Assembly (NCBI GenBank): GCA_015062685.1
Contig: SUUE01000011.1
Span: 1 to 64,000, forward strand
Direction: 5' to 3'
DNA: 64,000 nucleotides
From: Coriobacteriaceae bacterium
Lineage (GTDB): Bacteria > Actinomycetota > Coriobacteriia > Coriobacteriales > Eggerthellaceae
The notes below the pieces were generated by a model. It worked only from the letters and a program-made list of their open reading frames with translations, was not told where the DNA came from and did no database searches. Below, piece after piece: positions 37,294 to 49,421 of the stretch. Position 1 is the first letter of the stretch, and each line of letters starts with the position of its first letter. The translations under genes and the position numbers were made by a program.

Positions 37294-38610
37294 TTACCCG
37301 GCGTTGGGCTCGGTTTGCGCAGGAGCCATGGACGCCGCCACTTCCATGGCGTAGTCCTTCTGAGAGTCGCCTTCCGCAGAAGCCTCCAGGCTCACAGTTG
37401 GGGTCACGCCCACCTGGTCGATCGCGTGGCCTTCGGGCGTAAGGTAGTAGGCGGCCGTGTAGCGCAGCGCACCGCCGAACGAGAGCTCGTGCATGACCTG
37501 CACGGAACCCTTCCCCATGGTCTTGGTTCCCACGACAGTGGCCCTCTGGCTCTCCTTGCATGCCGCGACTACCACTTCGGCCGCAGCAGCCGTGTTCTTG
37601 TTGGTGATGATGACGAGCGGGCTCGTCGTGGCCGTGCGTCCCGTGGCCGCCTTGGCGGACACGCCGTCCACCGTCTGGATCTCGACCACCGTGCCGCTGC
37701 TCATGAACAGGCTGGACACCTCGACGGCCTGCGTCAGATAACCACCCGGATTGTCTCGAAGGTCGAGCACGAACACCTGCGCACCGCTCGAAGCCAGTTG
37801 AGTAATCGCCGTTTGCACAAGCGAGCCCGCGTTCTGGGTGAACTGGCGCACCTTTATGTAGCCGACACGGCGCTCCTCGTCATATTCGGTCGTGACGTTG
37901 GGCTCTTGGTACTCCTCGCACGAGAGCGTCGTCGTTCGCTCGACACCGCCCTGCGATTCGATGGCTTGCGGGCGGCGCCACTTGATGACGACATCGGAGC
38001 CCTTCGCCTGGCTGAGCACCGAAGCGACCTCGCTTCGCGACCACGTCTGCGACGAGTCGCCGTTGATCGACACGATGAAGTCGCCCTCCTGGACGCCCTC
38101 CGCCTGGGCTTGGGAGCCCTCGAAGACGTCGACGACGTACGCCTGGCCGTTGTACTCCGCGAAGAGAACGCCGATGCCGGCGTAGCTGCCGTCCTGGTTG
38201 TTCAGCAACGCCTGGTAGCGGTCGCTGGAGTAGTAGCGGAGGTAGGGGTCGTTGGATGCCTCGCCGAACGAGTTGAGCGCTTTCTCGGAGGCCACATCCA
38301 GATCGTAGGTGTCGAGGCTGTCTGTCGCGAGGATGTCCTCAACCTCCGCGACGCGCTGCGCCACCGAATTGAACACGTCCTTCTTGTTCGTGTTCGTCTC
38401 GGTCACCGTGCTGTGCGCGATGCCCGTCACCGACTCGGGAAAGCCCAACGAGGAGAGGAACGCGCTCTGGCCGCGCATGAAGAAGCCGAACATGAACATG
38501 GCGAAGGCCACGAGGGCGAACACGAGGCCCTTGATAATGCGATAGTTGCGCGCACGCATTTTCCGCGTGCGCGCAACTGTGCGCTGATTCTTGTTAATGC
38601 GCTCGGGCAT
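37294..38610 (-). CDS. CtpA-like S41 protease homologue with altered catalytic motif
   Basis: A 438-residue protein. It has a short cytoplasmic N-terminus, one membrane helix (LVFALVAFAMFMFGFFM), a PDZ domain (YAGIGVLFAEYNGQAYVVDVFEGSQAQ), and the S41 peptidase fold. Carboxy-terminal processing proteases use a Ser/Lys dyad. The Lys is present in VGTKTMGKGSVQ, but the nucleophile motif, usually of the form (S/T)ASASE, reads NTAAAAEV, with Ala at the Ser position by spacing (25 residues before the Lys). It follows ftsX by 15 bp in the ftsE-ftsX unit and precedes rnr by 6 bp. It may be a non-proteolytic scaffold linked to FtsEX. Confidence 0.88.
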   Translation of the reverse strand: MPERINKNQRTVARTRKMRARNYRIIKGLVFALVAFAMFMFGFFMRGQSAFLSSLGFPESVTGIAHSTVTETNTNKKDVFNSVAQRVAEVEDILATDSLDTYDLDVASEKALNSFGEASNDPYLRYYSSDRYQALLNNQDGSYAGIGVLFAEYNGQAYVVDVFEGSQAQAEGVQEGDFIVSINGDSSQTWSRSEVASVLSQAKGSDVVIKWRRPQAIESQGGVERTTTLSCEEYQEPNVTTEYDEERRVGYIKVRQFTQNAGSLVQTAITQLASSGAQVFVLDLRDNPGGYLTQAVEVSSLFMSSGTVVEIQTVDGVSAKAATGRTATTSPLVIITNKNTAAAAEVVVAACKESQRATVVGTKTMGKGSVQVMHELSFGGALRYTAAYYLTPEGHAIDQVGVTPTVSLEASAEGDSQKDYAMEVAASMAPAQTEPNAG

Positions 38611-38625
38611 GACGCCGCTTGGCCG

Positions 38626-39531
38626 TTAAACCTTCAGGTAGCGGCGCATTGCGAGCGCCGAACCCACAAGGCCGATGATGAGGCCGGCAACGAGCAGGAT
38701 CAGGTAGATCATGAGGAACGAGTTGAAGCCGAGCTCGATGGGCAGGAACGTCAGCGAGGACTGCAAGCGCGGCAGCGCGAAGTTCCTCAGGAGCTCGATG
38801 CAACCGATTCCGAGCACGGCGCCGATGATCGCGTGCAAGGCGCCCTCCATCAGGAACGGCCCGCGGATGAAGCCGTTCGATGCACCGACGAGGCGCATGA
38901 TGGCGATCTCCTTGCGGCGAGCCATGATGGCGAGCCTAATGGTGTTGTTGATGAACACGAGCGCGATAAACACGAGCAGGATGATGAGCGCGATGCCAAT
39001 GTAGCGCAGGTAGTTCGTGACCGAGAACAGCTTCTCGACGGTGCGCTGACCGTACTTCAGCGAATCGGACGGGTTGTCCTCATCGGCGATCTTGGCGAAA
39101 GCCTGGCTCTGCTCGATCTGGTTGGCCACGTCCTGCACCTGCTGCGGATCCGAAAGCTCGACGTTAATCGAAGCCGGCAGCGGGTTGCCGCCGAGCTCGT
39201 CGACGATCGCGGCATTGGAGGACATGTTGCGGAACTTCTCGAGCGCCTCCTCCTTCGTGGTGAAGGAAACTTCGGCCACGCCGTCCAGGCCGCGAATGAA
39301 CGTCTGCACTTCCTCGATCTGCTGCGAGGACGCGTCGTCCTTCACGTAAGCAGTGATGGACACCTCGCTCTCGACGGACTTGACGATGTTGTCGACGACC
39401 AAAGCGCCGACGAGGAACAAGCCGATGATGAACAGCGAAAGGAAGATCGTGATGATCGAGCCGAGCGTCGTCGACAGGTTGCGCGCGAAGCCCTGGAGGG
39501 ACTGTTTGAAGAAATAGGCGAGACTATGCAT
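38626..39531 (-). CDS. ftsX: Cell-division permease-like protein FtsX
   Basis: A 301-residue membrane protein with four helices and one large extracellular loop after helix 1 (from [18 protein letters not shown] to about KLFSVTNYL). This is typical of FtsX, which with FtsE couples ATP hydrolysis in the cytoplasm to activation of peptidoglycan hydrolases outside. The start at 39531 ([14 protein letters not shown]) overlaps the ftsE stop by 8 nt (ATGCATAG), supporting coupled translation; the longer upstream frame is ftsE sequence in another frame. The CtpA-like gene follows. Confidence 0.95.
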   Translation of the reverse strand: MHSLAYFFKQSLQGFARNLSTTLGSIITIFLSLFIIGLFLVGALVVDNIVKSVESEVSITAYVKDDASSQQIEEVQTFIRGLDGVAEVSFTTKEEALEKFRNMSSNAAIVDELGGNPLPASINVELSDPQQVQDVANQIEQSQAFAKIADEDNPSDSLKYGQRTVEKLFSVTNYLRYIGIALIILLVFIALVFINNTIRLAIMARRKEIAIMRLVGASNGFIRGPFLMEGALHAIIGAVLGIGCIELLRNFALPRLQSSLTFLPIELGFNSFLMIYLILLVAGLIIGLVGSALAMRRYLKV

Positions 39532-40354
39532 CGAAACCGTACACCCCCCTCTGCTGGTCGCGCGTAAGGTGGCCGCGGTCGAGCGCGATAACGCGACGAC
39601 GCATGTTGTCGACCATCTCGCGGTCGTGTGTGGCAACGAGGACCGTGGTGCCCGTGCGGTTAATGCGCTCGAGCAGGTCCATGATGCCGCGCGACGTCTG
39701 CGGGTCCAGGTTTCCGGTGGGCTCGTCGCACACGAGCAGCGGCGGGCGGTTCACGATGGCGCGCGCGATGGAAACGCGCTGGGCCTCGCCGCCGGACAGC
39801 TGGTCGGGCAGCTTGTCGAGCTTGTCCTGCAAGCCGACAAGACGCAGCACCTCAGGCACCTGCGTGCGGATGACGTTGCGGTTCTTGCCGATTACCTCGA
39901 GCGCGAAGCTCACGTTCTCGAAGACCGTCTTGTTGGGCAGCAGCTTGAAGTCCTGGAACACGCAGCCGATGTTGCGGCGCAGGTACGGCACGCGCCAATT
40001 GCGCATGCTGCCCAGGTCTTCGTTCGCGATGGTGATCGTACCCGAAGTCGGCTTGAGCTCGCGAATGATCAAACGCACGAGCGTAGATTTGCCCGAGCCG
40101 GAATGGCCGACGAGGAACACGAACTCGCCAGGATAGATCTGAAGCGAGATGTTATCGAGCGCCGGGCGATTGGGCTGGGCAGGATACACCTTCGACACGC
40201 GGTCGAATGAGATGACGGGGTTTCCCTGCTGCGGAATGTCGTCGACTTCCAGCGATGGCAGCGCTGCCGACAAGCTGGCGGTCGCACGTGCAGCCTGAGA
40301 AGAATCCGCGCTACGTCGCGCAGAACGTGCCCCCTGATTGGTGGCCTCTGTCAC
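39524..40354 (-). CDS. ftsE: Cell-division ATP-binding protein FtsE
   Basis: A 276-residue ATPase. Walker A is [15 protein letters not shown], the signature is [15 protein letters not shown], Walker B is [12 protein letters not shown] and the H-loop is VATHD. FtsE is normally ~225-230 residues; here about 45 Ser/Ala-rich residues precede [14 protein letters not shown]. The first ATG may be too early: no alternative ATG lies between, but a GTG/TTG start cannot be excluded. It forms an operon with ftsX by overlap. Confidence 0.95.
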   Translation of the reverse strand: MTEATNQGARSARRSADSSQAARATASLSAALPSLEVDDIPQQGNPVISFDRVSKVYPAQPNRPALDNISLQIYPGEFVFLVGHSGSGKSTLVRLIIRELKPTSGTITIANEDLGSMRNWRVPYLRRNIGCVFQDFKLLPNKTVFENVSFALEVIGKNRNVIRTQVPEVLRLVGLQDKLDKLPDQLSGGEAQRVSIARAIVNRPPLLVCDEPTGNLDPQTSRGIMDLLERINRTGTTVLVATHDREMVDNMRRRVIALDRGHLTRDQQRGVYGFDA

Positions 40355-40407
40355 AGATTGCTCCGTTCAATTAGTCGATTACTGAGACAGGGGTGATTCT
40401 ACCAGAC

Positions 40408-42291
40408 CTATTTACGGGCGATAACCCTCTTCACAGCTTCGACAATCGCCGCAGCATCCAGCTTGAAGTAGCCTGCAAGCTCTTCATAGGCGCCTGACTT
40501 GCCGAAACGGTCGCGCACGCCAACGGCCTCGAGCGGGGTCGGGTCGGTGGCGGAGAGAGCCTCGGCAACGGCTGACCCCAGGCCGCCGATCACGCTGTGC
40601 TCCTCGGCCGTGACCACACATCCGGTCTTCTTCGCAGAGGCGAGAACCGCCTCCGCATCGAGGGGCTTGATGGAGAACGCGTCGATGACTTCAGCGGAAA
40701 TCCCCTGCTCGGCAAGCATGTCTGCAGCCTTCAGTGCCTGCTCCACCTCTACGCCGCATGCGACGATCGAGGCGTCGGAACCCTCGCGCAGCACGTAGGC
40801 GCGGCCGAGCTCCAGTTCGACGTTCTCGTCGTAGACGCACGGCACGGCGGCGCGCCCCATGCGGATGTACACCGGGCCGGGCGTGGCTGCCGCGAGGCGC
40901 AGCGCGGCGCGGGCGGCGGCGCAATCGGCAGGCACGAGCACGCGCATGTTGGGCAGGCCGCGCATGAGGGAAATGTCCTCGAGCATCTGGTGGCTGCCGC
41001 CGTCGGGGCCCACCGAAACGCCGGCATGCGTTGGCGCGATCTTCACGTTGAGATTGGAGTAGCACACCGTATTGCGAATCTGGTCGTAGGCGCGCCCCGT
41101 TCCGAACACGGCGAAGCTGCCGGTGAAGGCGATGTTGCCCGTAAGCGAGAGGCCGGCAGCAACGTCGACCATGTTCTGCTCGGCAATGCCCACGTTGAAC
41201 AGGCGACCCGCGCAATCGGTGCCCGCCGCTGCCAACTTCTTGGTCGTGGTCGACCCGGTCAGGTCGGCATCAACCGCCACCACGGGCACGCCCTCTTCGG
41301 CAAGCTCGACGAGCGTGGCGCCGAACGCCGCGCGCGTCGCCTTCTTCTGGGAAGCCTGCTCGGGGCTGGCGAGCGCGGGCGCATTGCCTGCGGCCTTCGT
41401 GGGGGCATCGTCGTGGCCGGCATGCGCGAGCAGCGCTTCCACGTCGCACTCCACGGGCGCAAGGATCTGGTCGTCTGTCGCGCCTAGCTCCTCGAGGGCC
41501 TGGGCGATCTGCTCGGCATTGGGAGCCTTGCCATGCCAGCCGGCCTCATCCTCCATGAACGAGACGCCCTTGCCCTTCACGGTGCGAGCGATCACCGCAT
41601 GGGGCTTGCCCGAGCGATCGGCCTTGAGCGAGCCGAGCAGTTCGACGAGCGCGGCGACGTCATGGCCGTCCACCTCGTGGACATCCCACCCAAACGCCTG
41701 GAACTTCTGGGCGACGTCGCCCAGATCGCACACATCGGAAGTGCGGCCGTCGATCTGCAGGCCGTTGCGGTCCACGATGGCCACCAGGTTGTCGAGCCCG
41801 CTGTGGGCGGCGAACATCGCGGCCTCCCACACCTGGCCCTCCTGGCATTCGCCGTCGCCGAGCAGCGCGAACACGGCATGTCCGTTGCCCTCGAGTTTCA
41901 GGCCCGCCGCCATGCCGGCGGAAATCGAGAGGCCCTGGCCCAGCGAGCCGGTGGACACCTCGACGCCCGGCAGCAAGTTGGAATCGGGATGGCCCTGGAG
42001 CCTCGAGCCTAGCTTGCGCAGGCCCATGAGCTCCTCGCGGGGGAAATAGCCCGCATGGGCGAGCGTTGCATAGAGCGCAGGTGCGGCATGGCCCTTAGCC
42101 AAGATGAAGCGGTCGCGGTTCGCCGCCTTGGGATTGCTCGGGTCGTACTCCATGACGCCGCCGAAGTACAGCGCGGTCATCACATCGGCGCACGAGAGCG
42201 ACCCGCCGGGGTGTCCGCTCCCCGCCTCCCCGATCATCTGAACGATATCAATCCGCAGGTCGTTGGCAATCTTGGGCAAGCTCTCCACCAT
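40408..42291 (-). CDS. tkt: Transketolase
   Basis: A 627-residue thiamine-diphosphate enzyme in one chain, moving two-carbon units between sugar phosphates in the pentose phosphate pathway. The N-terminal half has GSGHPGGSLSCADV and the ThDP/Mg motif GDGECQEGQVWEA...NLVAIVDRNGLQIDG. The middle has the Pyr domain (GIAEQNMVDVAAGLSLTG, HAGVSVGPDGGSHQ), and the C-terminal domain ends VIARK. The start at 42291 (MVESLPKIANDLR) is chosen because family similarity begins there and GAGGAAGG lies upstream; the 99 codons of open frame before it look non-coding. It is divergent from the BTAD regulator. Confidence 0.95.
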   Translation of the reverse strand: MVESLPKIANDLRIDIVQMIGEAGSGHPGGSLSCADVMTALYFGGVMEYDPSNPKAANRDRFILAKGHAAPALYATLAHAGYFPREELMGLRKLGSRLQGHPDSNLLPGVEVSTGSLGQGLSISAGMAAGLKLEGNGHAVFALLGDGECQEGQVWEAAMFAAHSGLDNLVAIVDRNGLQIDGRTSDVCDLGDVAQKFQAFGWDVHEVDGHDVAALVELLGSLKADRSGKPHAVIARTVKGKGVSFMEDEAGWHGKAPNAEQIAQALEELGATDDQILAPVECDVEALLAHAGHDDAPTKAAGNAPALASPEQASQKKATRAAFGATLVELAEEGVPVVAVDADLTGSTTTKKLAAAGTDCAGRLFNVGIAEQNMVDVAAGLSLTGNIAFTGSFAVFGTGRAYDQIRNTVCYSNLNVKIAPTHAGVSVGPDGGSHQMLEDISLMRGLPNMRVLVPADCAAARAALRLAAATPGPVYIRMGRAAVPCVYDENVELELGRAYVLREGSDASIVACGVEVEQALKAADMLAEQGISAEVIDAFSIKPLDAEAVLASAKKTGCVVTAEEHSVIGGLGSAVAEALSATDPTPLEAVGVRDRFGKSGAYEELAGYFKLDAAAIVEAVKRVIARK

Positions 42292-42369
42292 TAACAGCAC
42301 CTTCCTCGTCAATTTGCGTGCCCATTGTACAACGGATTGCACGGCCCCAATTTTCTTCCCGAATAATGC

Positions 42370-42387
42370 GCATTTGACGCATTTGAC
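42370..42387. repeat. Tandem 9-bp direct repeat in the tkt/regulator divergent region
   Basis: GCATTTGAC occurs twice without a gap (42370-42378, 42379-42387), about 80 bp upstream of tkt and 90 bp upstream of the BTAD regulator. SARP-type BTAD proteins bind direct repeats, so this is a candidate binding site. The second copy also contains TTGACA, a consensus -35 box for rightward transcription. Confidence 0.4.
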
Positions 42388-42475
42388 AAAAACGTTGAGG
42401 CCACGCGCGAGTTCCATTAGAATGTGCCTGCCTGGCAAGAGCGTGAGCAGTTCCTTAGAAAGGTTCTGTCCCACC

Positions 42476-45067
42476 ATGACCAGCTTCATCTCGAAGTCGG
42501 CCTGTCGCGGCCGACGCCCCGCCTCCCTCATCGGTTTCAGCGGTCGACAACGTCCGCAACTCGTGGCGCACCTTCTGCGCGAGCGCAACGTTGCGCGCTT
42601 CGTCGTGGCACCATGCGGCTACGGGAAGACGAGCGTGGCGGTCGAGTACGCCGAGACGATCTTCTCGTGGGCGCACGTCTTCTGGATCAACTGCCAGAGC
42701 CCCTGCTTCGTGCGCGACCTCGACGCATCGTGCGTAGCGCGTTGTTGCCTCTTGTCCGACCAATCGGCACAGCTCGTGGTGTTCGACAACCTTCCCGCAC
42801 TCGACCAAGCGCGGGCAGAACAGCTTTCCAAGGAAATTGACGCGCTGCTCGAGGAAGGTTGCGAAGTGCTGGCCACCTGCTCCCCCACAGGCGACGCCTA
42901 TGGGCTGCTGCAGCGGGACAGGCTGCTCCTGAGCGCACGCGACCTCCTGCTCAACGACGAGGAGCTCGACCTGTTGCGTTCCATGAGCGACCGCAGCGAG
43001 CAACCCGCATGCGACGTCACCGCCGCCCACCGCGTCCCGGCCCTGGTGTGGGGCGACGAGTCGCTCGCGAAAGCGGCTTTCCTCCAGGCCACGTTCAGCG
43101 CCGACGTGCCTGCCGATCTCGCGCTCGCGCTCGCCACGATGCACGTGCTCACGCGCGGACCGCTCGACGGGCTGCTCTCCTTCGGCATCCAGAGCACGCA
43201 GGCGCTGGAGGACTTCCTCGCGTTCTACCCCCACCTCTGCGCGAACTACGAGACGGGCCAGTTCGATTCTACCCCCTTCGATGCGGCAGATATCGCGCGC
43301 GCCGTGAAGAAGCGGATCGACGACCTCGTGAAGCAGTCGCGCTTCTCGAGCAAGTGCGAGCTCGCCTACGCGTGGGCCGACTCGCTCGTCGACCGAGCGC
43401 GGGCATCGGAACGCGCGTGCGATATTGTGCGCGAATTCTGCACGGCCAAGGAACGCCTCGCCTGGTTCGCGCGCCGCGCAGCAGACCTGATACGGCTCGG
43501 ATCCTTCTACGGGTGCCACAAGCTCATCGAGTCCGTCCGGCCCTCGTTGGCGAAGGAACCCGTCTCCATGCAGGTGCGCGCGGCAGCGGTTGACGCCATC
43601 TGCCTCCACATGCTCGGCGACGCCGATTCGGCCCTGAGGCGCGCGAAACGCTACGGATTCGTCTCGACGACGGCGCACGAGGCGCAGATGTGCTGCCTGC
43701 TCCTGCTCGTGCGGTTCGGGAGCGGCATCGCGCGCCAGAACGCAGAGGACACCCTCCGGGCGTTCGCGGAACGGGCCGGGACGCCCGACGGCGAGACCCC
43801 GCTCGTCGAATGGGCCGCCCGCGCGCAAGTGGCCGCAGCAGACGGCATCGAGCAGCTCTGCTCGTTCTGGAAGAAGCAACGTAGCGCAGGGGCCAACGCG
43901 GACGCCCTGAACCTCACAGCCTCCTGGGCGCTCGACGCGTACAGCGCGCTCCCCTCCCATGAGGCGATCCTGGCCAGCAGCCGGGTTGGCAAGAGCATCC
44001 GCGAAATCGAGCAACACGTCAAAGGAGAGCTCGACGGTTCGGACGAACCGGGCGGCAGCTTCTTCGCATGGCTCGCAGGCTTCGCACTCCAGCACGCGCA
44101 TTCGCTCAAGGCCATCGTCGACACGCCACCGCTTTCTGCCGTGTGCGCGCTCAAGCTGAGGAACGCGGAGATGTCCATTGCCGCCCAGCGGAACATGTTC
44201 GAGCGCGACGAGCGGAACAAGAGCGTGCTGCGCAGCAACTGGGCCGACACGCACCCCGACTCGCTCGCCCTCGGCCACACGAAGCAAGCCGTCGCGACCG
44301 CTCGGCGCAACGTGCCCATCCTGACCGTCAGGCTCTTCGGAAAGTTCGAGGCGTCTATCGGCAACGAACCCATCAACCCGCTCCTCTTCAAGCGCCAAAA
44401 CGTGAGCACGCTGCTCGCCCTGCTCGCGTACTACCGCAACCGCGAGGTCATGCGCGAGACGCTCGCGCAGTCCATGTGGCCGAAAAGCAACTCGGACCTT
44501 GCGGTGAGGAACTTCTACACCGTGTGGAGCCAGCTGAGGAAGGCACTCGAACTCGACGATGGCACCTGTCCGTACCTCATCCGGCACCAGTTCGGGTGCA
44601 GCCTTGATGCCCAATTCGTGCAGAGCGACATCGAGCGCTTCAACGAGATCTGCCACGAGCTGTTGTTCGGAACGCCCGACTTCCTCGAATGGCCCGTCAT
44701 GTATTCCGAGATCAAGCGCGACTTCTCGGGCGACCTGATGCCGGGCGACAAATCCAACCCCCTGCTGGAAGCCATCCGCAACGAATGCTCGATGCGCCTG
44801 ATCGAGGCGCTCCTTTCCGCCACGCAGGCCATCGTCGATGCAGGAAGCCCCCAATGGGGCATCTGGTTCGCCCGTGAGGCGGTCGCGCGTGACCGCACCC
44901 GGGAGGACGCCTACGTCTCGCTCATGCGCGCCCAGATAGCCGCCAACCAGCGCACGGCCGCTATGATGACCTACATCAAGTGCCAGCAAGCGCTCTCCGA
45001 AGAGCTTGGTATCGACCCTTCGTCAGGGGCGACATCCCTCTACAACGGCTTATTGGACGACCTGTGA
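42476..45067 (+). CDS. Large transcriptional regulator with P-loop NTPase and C-terminal winged-helix/BTAD region
   Basis: An 863-residue regulator. The N-terminal part has a P-loop (VVAPCGYGKTSVAVEYA) and a MalT/STAND-like NTPase arrangement. A long helical, TPR-like middle follows. The C-terminal ~270 residues begin ILTVRLFGKFEASIGNEPINPLLFKRQ, an OmpR-like winged helix as in SARP proteins, followed by a BTAD-like helical domain (AREAVARDRTREDAYVSLMRAQIAANQR then QQALSEELGIDPSSG). The start at 42476 (MTSFISKSACRG) is uncertain; 42422 is an alternative. It lies between tkt (divergent) and secA (same strand, 139-bp gap). Target and signal are unknown. Confidence 0.8.
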   Translation: MTSFISKSACRGRRPASLIGFSGRQRPQLVAHLLRERNVARFVVAPCGYGKTSVAVEYAETIFSWAHVFWINCQSPCFVRDLDASCVARCCLLSDQSAQLVVFDNLPALDQARAEQLSKEIDALLEEGCEVLATCSPTGDAYGLLQRDRLLLSARDLLLNDEELDLLRSMSDRSEQPACDVTAAHRVPALVWGDESLAKAAFLQATFSADVPADLALALATMHVLTRGPLDGLLSFGIQSTQALEDFLAFYPHLCANYETGQFDSTPFDAADIARAVKKRIDDLVKQSRFSSKCELAYAWADSLVDRARASERACDIVREFCTAKERLAWFARRAADLIRLGSFYGCHKLIESVRPSLAKEPVSMQVRAAAVDAICLHMLGDADSALRRAKRYGFVSTTAHEAQMCCLLLLVRFGSGIARQNAEDTLRAFAERAGTPDGETPLVEWAARAQVAAADGIEQLCSFWKKQRSAGANADALNLTASWALDAYSALPSHEAILASSRVGKSIREIEQHVKGELDGSDEPGGSFFAWLAGFALQHAHSLKAIVDTPPLSAVCALKLRNAEMSIAAQRNMFERDERNKSVLRSNWADTHPDSLALGHTKQAVATARRNVPILTVRLFGKFEASIGNEPINPLLFKRQNVSTLLALLAYYRNREVMRETLAQSMWPKSNSDLAVRNFYTVWSQLRKALELDDGTCPYLIRHQFGCSLDAQFVQSDIERFNEICHELLFGTPDFLEWPVMYSEIKRDFSGDLMPGDKSNPLLEAIRNECSMRLIEALLSATQAIVDAGSPQWGIWFAREAVARDRTREDAYVSLMRAQIAANQRTAAMMTYIKCQQALSEELGIDPSSGATSLYNGLLDDL

Positions 45068-45206
45068 TTCATGTGTCAAACGGTAAACGTAAGCATGTGC
45101 ATTGGCTGCAGCGTTCGCGCGGGCACGGCGGTGGGAACAGCCGTTGTGCTAATGTGGTGAGCTGGTAATTCAAAGTCACCAATGCGACGATAAGGACCGC
45201 GAAACA

Positions 45207-48092
<2,886 letters not shown>

Positions 48093-48110
48093 GCGTCTAA
48101 CCTACTGTCC

Positions 48111-48253
48111 GCCCTGTATACAAGCGTGAGGCGGCGGTGCCCGAGGGGGCTCAGCCTACGGCATACTCGGTTAGCTACATGAATGCTAAGTTAGTACCTG
48201 CGTAAGCGGCTGAGCCCCCTCGGGCACCGCCGCCTCACGCTTGTATACAGGGC
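48111..48253. repeat. Perfect 46-bp inverted repeat between secA and prfB
   Basis: Left arm 48111-48156 and right arm 48208-48253 are exactly complementary over 46 bp, separated by 51 bp that contain a small TTAGC/GCTAA hairpin. It lies 18 bp after the secA stop and 22 bp after the prfB stop, between convergent genes. A transcript would fold into a very stable hairpin in either direction, so it can work as a bidirectional terminator. The arm length far exceeds normal terminators. Confidence 0.9.
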
Positions 48254-48275
48254 TACGCTCTTCCGCTTGAAGGAA

Positions 48276-49373
48276 TTATTGGGAGGCGCGCCATTTGTGG
48301 TAGGCGACCACGAATTCCTCGATGTCGCCTCCGAGGACGGCGTCGACGTTGCCGGTTTCGTAGTTGCTGCGCAGGTCCTTCACCATCTGGTACGGGTAGA
48401 GCACGTAGTTGCGGATCTGGCTGCCGAACGAGTTCTCCATCCGCTCGCCGCGCAGCTCGTCGATCTCGGCCTGGCGCTTCTGCTCCTCCAGCTCGTAGAG
48501 CTTCGCCTTCAGCACGCGGAAGGCGGCTTCCTTGTTCTGGAGCTGCGACTTCTGGTTCTGGCACGTGACGACGATTCCCGTGGGCACATGCGTGAGGCGC
48601 ACGGCCGAATCGGTCGTGTTCACGCACTGACCGCCCGGGCCGCTGGCGCGGAACACGTCGACGCGAACGTCGTTGGGGTCGAGATCAACCTCGATGTCGT
48701 CCGGCAGCACGGGCAGCAGCTCGACGCTGGCGAACGTCGTATGACGCCGGGCCTTCGCGTCGGTGGGGGAAATGCGCACGAGGCGGTGCACGCCTATCTC
48801 CGAGCGCAGCATGCCGTAGGCGTTGCGGCCCTCCACCTGTATCGTCGCGCGATCGATGCCGATGCCCTCGGCATAGGTGATGTCGAGCACCTGCAGCTTC
48901 CAGCCAGGCTTGTCCTCGACGTAGTGCGAATACATCTTGAAGAGCATGTCGGCCCAGTCGTTGGCCTCAAGCCCTCCCTGCCCGGGATTGACCGTGAGAA
49001 TCGCATCCCCCTCGTCGAAGGGCCCGGTGAACCACGACGAGAGCTCGAGTGCGTCAAGCATGGTCGAGAGCTTCCCGCACGCCTCGGAGGCTTCGGCAGC
49101 GAACGCTTCGTCCTCGTCTGCCAGCTCAAACGCAGCCTGGGCATCTGCCAGCAGCTGCTCGGCGTCGGCGAACTCGCGAAGCGTGTCTCGCAAGTTGCCC
49201 GCCTTCTTCGAGACCGCCTGGGCATGTGCCGTATCGTCCCAGAACCCGGGACGAGCAGTCTCCTCGTCGAGCCGCGCGAGTTCGTCGGCCTTGTCGGCAA
49301 CGTGAAGGTAACCCCGCGCGTCCTCCACGCGGGCACCCAGCTGCTCAAGTGTCTTTGCGTCAATCAATTCCAT
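48276..49373 (-). CDS. prfB: Peptide chain release factor 2 with SPT in place of SPF
   Basis: A 365-residue class I release factor that terminates translation at UGA and UAA. The catalytic GGQ is intact in SGPGGQCVNTTDSAVRL. The stop-codon-reading tripeptide, normally SPF in RF2, reads SPT within LVRISPTDAKARRHTTF. No programmed frameshift is present: the gene is one frame from MELIDAKTLEQL. Gln rather than Met or other residues at the GGQ site suggests normal PrmC methylation. It is followed upstream by rsfS on the same strand with a 48-bp gap. Confidence 0.96.
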   Translation of the reverse strand: MELIDAKTLEQLGARVEDARGYLHVADKADELARLDEETARPGFWDDTAHAQAVSKKAGNLRDTLREFADAEQLLADAQAAFELADEDEAFAAEASEACGKLSTMLDALELSSWFTGPFDEGDAILTVNPGQGGLEANDWADMLFKMYSHYVEDKPGWKLQVLDITYAEGIGIDRATIQVEGRNAYGMLRSEIGVHRLVRISPTDAKARRHTTFASVELLPVLPDDIEVDLDPNDVRVDVFRASGPGGQCVNTTDSAVRLTHVPTGIVVTCQNQKSQLQNKEAAFRVLKAKLYELEEQKRQAEIDELRGERMENSFGSQIRNYVLYPYQMVKDLRSNYETGNVDAVLGGDIEEFVVAYHKWRASQ

Positions 49374-49421
49374 AGCTTGTGCGAATCCAGGTCGAACGAT
49401 GCGCGAAACGAGCTCGACAAC

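Noticed and set aside
48276-49373. Programmed +1 frameshift in prfB
   Set aside because: The gene is one continuous frame from its ATG; no in-frame early UGA and slippery CUU is present.
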